Shown: positions 62,168 through 64,000 of the stretch, piece by piece
Layout of the letters: every line of letters begins with the position of its first letter
Numbering within the stretch: position 1 is the first letter of the stretch
Assembly: GCA_963738445.1 (NCBI GenBank)
Contig: CAVTWS010000004.1
Coordinates: 383,669 to 447,668 of the forward strand
Reading direction: 5' to 3'
DNA: 64,000 bases
Source of the DNA: CAVTWS01 sp963738445
GTDB lineage: Bacteria > Actinomycetota > Acidimicrobiia > Acidimicrobiales > SHLQ01
Notes under the pieces: generated by a model
Database searches by the model: none
Told to the model about the DNA's origin: nothing
Seen by the model: only the letters and a program-made list of their open reading frames with translations
Position numbers and translations under genes: made by a program

Positions 62168-63658
62168 CCGCACCGAGTCGCCGCAGGGCGGACCTACCGG
62201 CTGTCGCCGCCGGACCGGACCGGCTGGATGTTCGGCCTCTCGCTCGTCCAACTGCTCGTGGTCGGCGGGGGAGTGGTGGCGGGAACGGTCCTGATGGTCG
62301 TCTGTCTCGGTCCCCGCCGGGTTCGCCGTGATGGCGTCGTCGGCGCGTTCGGGACGGTGCGGGTGCACGGAACGTCGCTCGTCGAACTGGCACCCAACGG
62401 CGTCCGGTTCGTCCGGTCGTCCGCCGGGGACGTCGGGTGTGGGTGACCCGGCTGCCGGTGCTCGGCGGCGACGAGCGCCGCGCCGACGGCGCTGGCCGGG
62501 CTCGAGCTGCTCGTCGTGGACGCCGCCGAGTTCGGCGTGGGCCGGCCCGGCCGACCGATCGCGGTGTCCCACGATCGGGGAACGACACATCGCCGCGACC
62601 CTGCGGGTCTCGGGCCGCCAGTTCGGTCTGGTCGAACGGCCGAGCAGGACTGGCTCGTGTCCCAATGGGGAATCGCGCTGCAGGCCTTCGTCACCGAGCG
62701 GACCCCGGTGGTATCGGTGCGCTGGTCGGAATGGGCGGCGCCCGCCGGGCTGGATGAGCACCGGGCGTGGCTCAGCCGAGCACCTCGCTGCCGAGCCGAT
62801 CCACGACGTCCGAGCCGCGTATGAACGACTGCTCCGCGACGCCGGCACGAACGCCGTCCGCCACGAGGTCCTGGCCACCGTCACGGTGCACACCGGCAAG
62901 GTCCGTCGCCGCGCGCGACGAGGACCGGGTCGCGCAGGCGTCGAGACGCTTCTGCAGCGAGATGAGGCTGTTCGCGGCACCGCCTCGAAGGGGCCGGGCT
63001 CATCGTGTCGGCCACCGCTGTCGCCCGCCGAGTGGGCCCGAGCGATGCGGCTCCGGCTCGACCCGGCGTCGTCGGGCAGCGCTCGACGGGCGGATCCGAG
63101 CCTCGGCGACACCGCCGGCGCGTGCACCGCGGCCAACGCCGGCCCGATCGCGGCCGAGACGACCTGGACGGCATGGCACACCGACGGCGCGTGGCACCGG
63201 GCTCTGTACGTGTCGGAGTGGCCCCGGCTCGACGTCCGGCCGGGTGGATGAGCGACCTCATGCTGTCACAACGGCCGGTCCGGACCGTGTCGGTGTTCTT
63301 CGAGCCGGTCCCCCGGTCGAAGACCCAACGCTCCATCACCCGTGAAGCCGCCAAGATCGAGTCCGACTCCGAGCATCGGGCCGAGAAAGGGTTCCGGGTC
63401 GGTGCCCACCACCGCCGAGCCCCCCGTGCCGTCGAGGAACGGGAGGAGGAACTGGTGGCCGGCTACGGCGAGTTCAGCTACGCCGGCGTCGTCTGCGTCA
63501 GCGCCCCGACCTCGACGAGCTCGAAAGCGCCACCGACGAGATGACCAATTCGCCGCCTCCGTCGGCCTCGAACTCCGCCCCCTCCACGGCCGCCACTACC
63601 AGCCGTCGCCGCCACCCTCCCATCGCCCGAGGCCTCACCCCAAGGACTGGCATCATGA
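62164..63658 (+). CDS. SCO6880-like conjugation protein (frame breaks)
   Basis: After correction it starts with TYRLSPPDRTGWMFGLSLVQ and one or two helices (LLVVGGGVVAGTVLMV), followed by a large soluble part (FGTVRVHGTSLVELAP, QWGIALQAFVTERTPVVSVRW, VRTVSVFFEPVPRSKTQRSI, EEELVAGYGEFSYAG). This order matches the SCO6880 family, a PrgI-like component of actinobacterial conjugation machines next to VirB4. More than six frame changes. ATGA links it to VirB4. Confidence 0.6.
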
Positions 63659-64000
63659 CCTGACACCGCACCAAACAACCCAAACCAACGGACACGCGAA
63701 GACGCCAGCGAGCTGACGGCCGCATCGGAGCTGCCGCCTCGCACCCAGGGCTTCGGCTGCCCCGGCACCGGGCTACAACAGCGGACGCCTGCGCCTCTAC
63801 CGTTCCACGCCACCGCCGGGCTCGGACCCGGCGGGGTCTACATCGGCGAAGACGTCTCGTCGGGCGGGTCGGCCTGGCACTACGACCCGTTTCAGCTCTA
63901 CACCGACGGCGTCCTCACCACTCCCAACATCTTGGTGCTCGGCGCCGTCGGCGCCGGCAAGTCCTGCGCAGTCAAGACGATCTTGTACCGATCGATCGGC
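63655..64000 (+). CDS. VirB4-like secretion ATPase, 5' part only
   Basis: ATG overlaps the preceding stop. With one extra base removed near 63,661 the start reads MTDTAPNNPNQRTREDASEL, and the downstream frame continues YIGEDVSSGGSAWHYDPFQLY, then NILVLGAVGAGKSCAVKT, which contains the Walker A motif of VirB4/TraC-type ATPases. Cut by the end of the window. It powers assembly of the conjugation machine. Confidence 0.7.

Larger units (their letters stand above)
39482..64000. mobile_element. integrative conjugative element, left part (right end outside window)
   Basis: Downstream of the initiator tRNA lie a tyrosine integrase, an excisionase, a lytic transglycosylase, a complete Tad pilus set and the beginning of a type IV secretion operon ending in a VirB4-like ATPase. 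Together these indicate an integrated conjugative element using the tRNA 3' end as its site. No second copy of the tRNA 3' end is found in the window, so the element is longer than 24.5 kb. Relaxase and coupling protein are not yet reached. Confidence 0.75.

Overview
The window is a GC-rich chromosomal stretch from an actinobacterium. The DUF2342 metalloprotease, UPF0182 membrane protein, LonC-like PDZ protease, DivIVA-like protein and frequent GTG starts fit Actinomycetota, and the ensemble suggests class Acidimicrobiia; that placement is inference from gene content, not a phylogeny.

Positions 1 to about 39,480 are ordinary chromosome. In order: an MFS transporter; a DUF2342 metalloprotease; an SDR-type epimerase; a membrane HtrA-like protein lacking the catalytic His; MoaE; an MreB-family actin homologue; a HEAT-repeat protein; a PDZ-Lon protease; a DivIVA-like coiled-coil protein; and UPF0182. 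Next come a three-gene TadE/TadG/Flp-like pilin cluster, an SDR plus SnoaL-like pair, a DUF4012 protein, a small LAxTG-type surface protein and a CbxX/EccA-like AAA ATPase. The rest of the chromosome carries an ABC-F ATPase, a DEAD-box helicase, a DUF2207 protein, a Bax-inhibitor-1 protein, a Mug-type glycosylase coupled to a YbaK deacylase, an alcohol dehydrogenase, an M28 lipoprotein peptidase, an SDR-DUF2867 protein, a CHASE-GGDEF-EAL protein and an MBL-fold protein.

At 39,405-39,481 lies an initiator tRNA-Met with its own hairpin terminator. From there to the end of the window is the left part of an integrative conjugative element; its right end is not in the window. The leftward side reads lytic transglycosylase/M23 hydrolase, excisionase, tyrosine integrase and a PHP-domain/SMC-like ATPase (TrlF-like, possible defence cargo) next to the tRNA. 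The rightward side is a nearly gapless operon of overlapping genes: lipoprotein, secreted protein, SAF-domain CpaB-like protein, CpaE-like ATPase, TadA, TadB, TadC, Flp-type pilin, two TadE-like pseudopilins, a TadG-like protein and a membrane LysM-LysM-BTAD protein. A lower-GC three-gene module of unknown function follows. Then come a second divergent control region, a broken SSB-like gene, and the start of a type IV secretion operon (TrbC-like, membrane-anchored protein, TrbL/VirB6-like, SCO6880-like, VirB4-like), cut by the window edge.

The most interesting observation is a pair of matching divergent control regions, at 45,673-45,791 and 59,775-59,852. Each is built from two inverted copies of the same bipartite element, TGTCAC-N16-TGTCCCTTGG. 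In all four cases a start codon lies 14-16 nt after the TGTCCC box, which suggests leaderless transcripts. Three of the four transcripts would begin with a small leader ORF whose stop overlaps the next start as ATGA; two of these leaders are exactly eight codons long. This looks like one regulatory module that co-ordinates excision, cell-wall hydrolysis, the Tad pilus and the secretion system.

Reading caution: from about 46.6 to 56.5 kb and from about 60.5 kb to the end, genes are broken by many single-base frame changes, mostly insertions. When the frame is followed, the proteins and their 4-nt gene overlaps are intact, so sequencing or assembly error is more likely than decay. Three similar events occur in the chromosome, two in UPF0182 and one in DUF4012.
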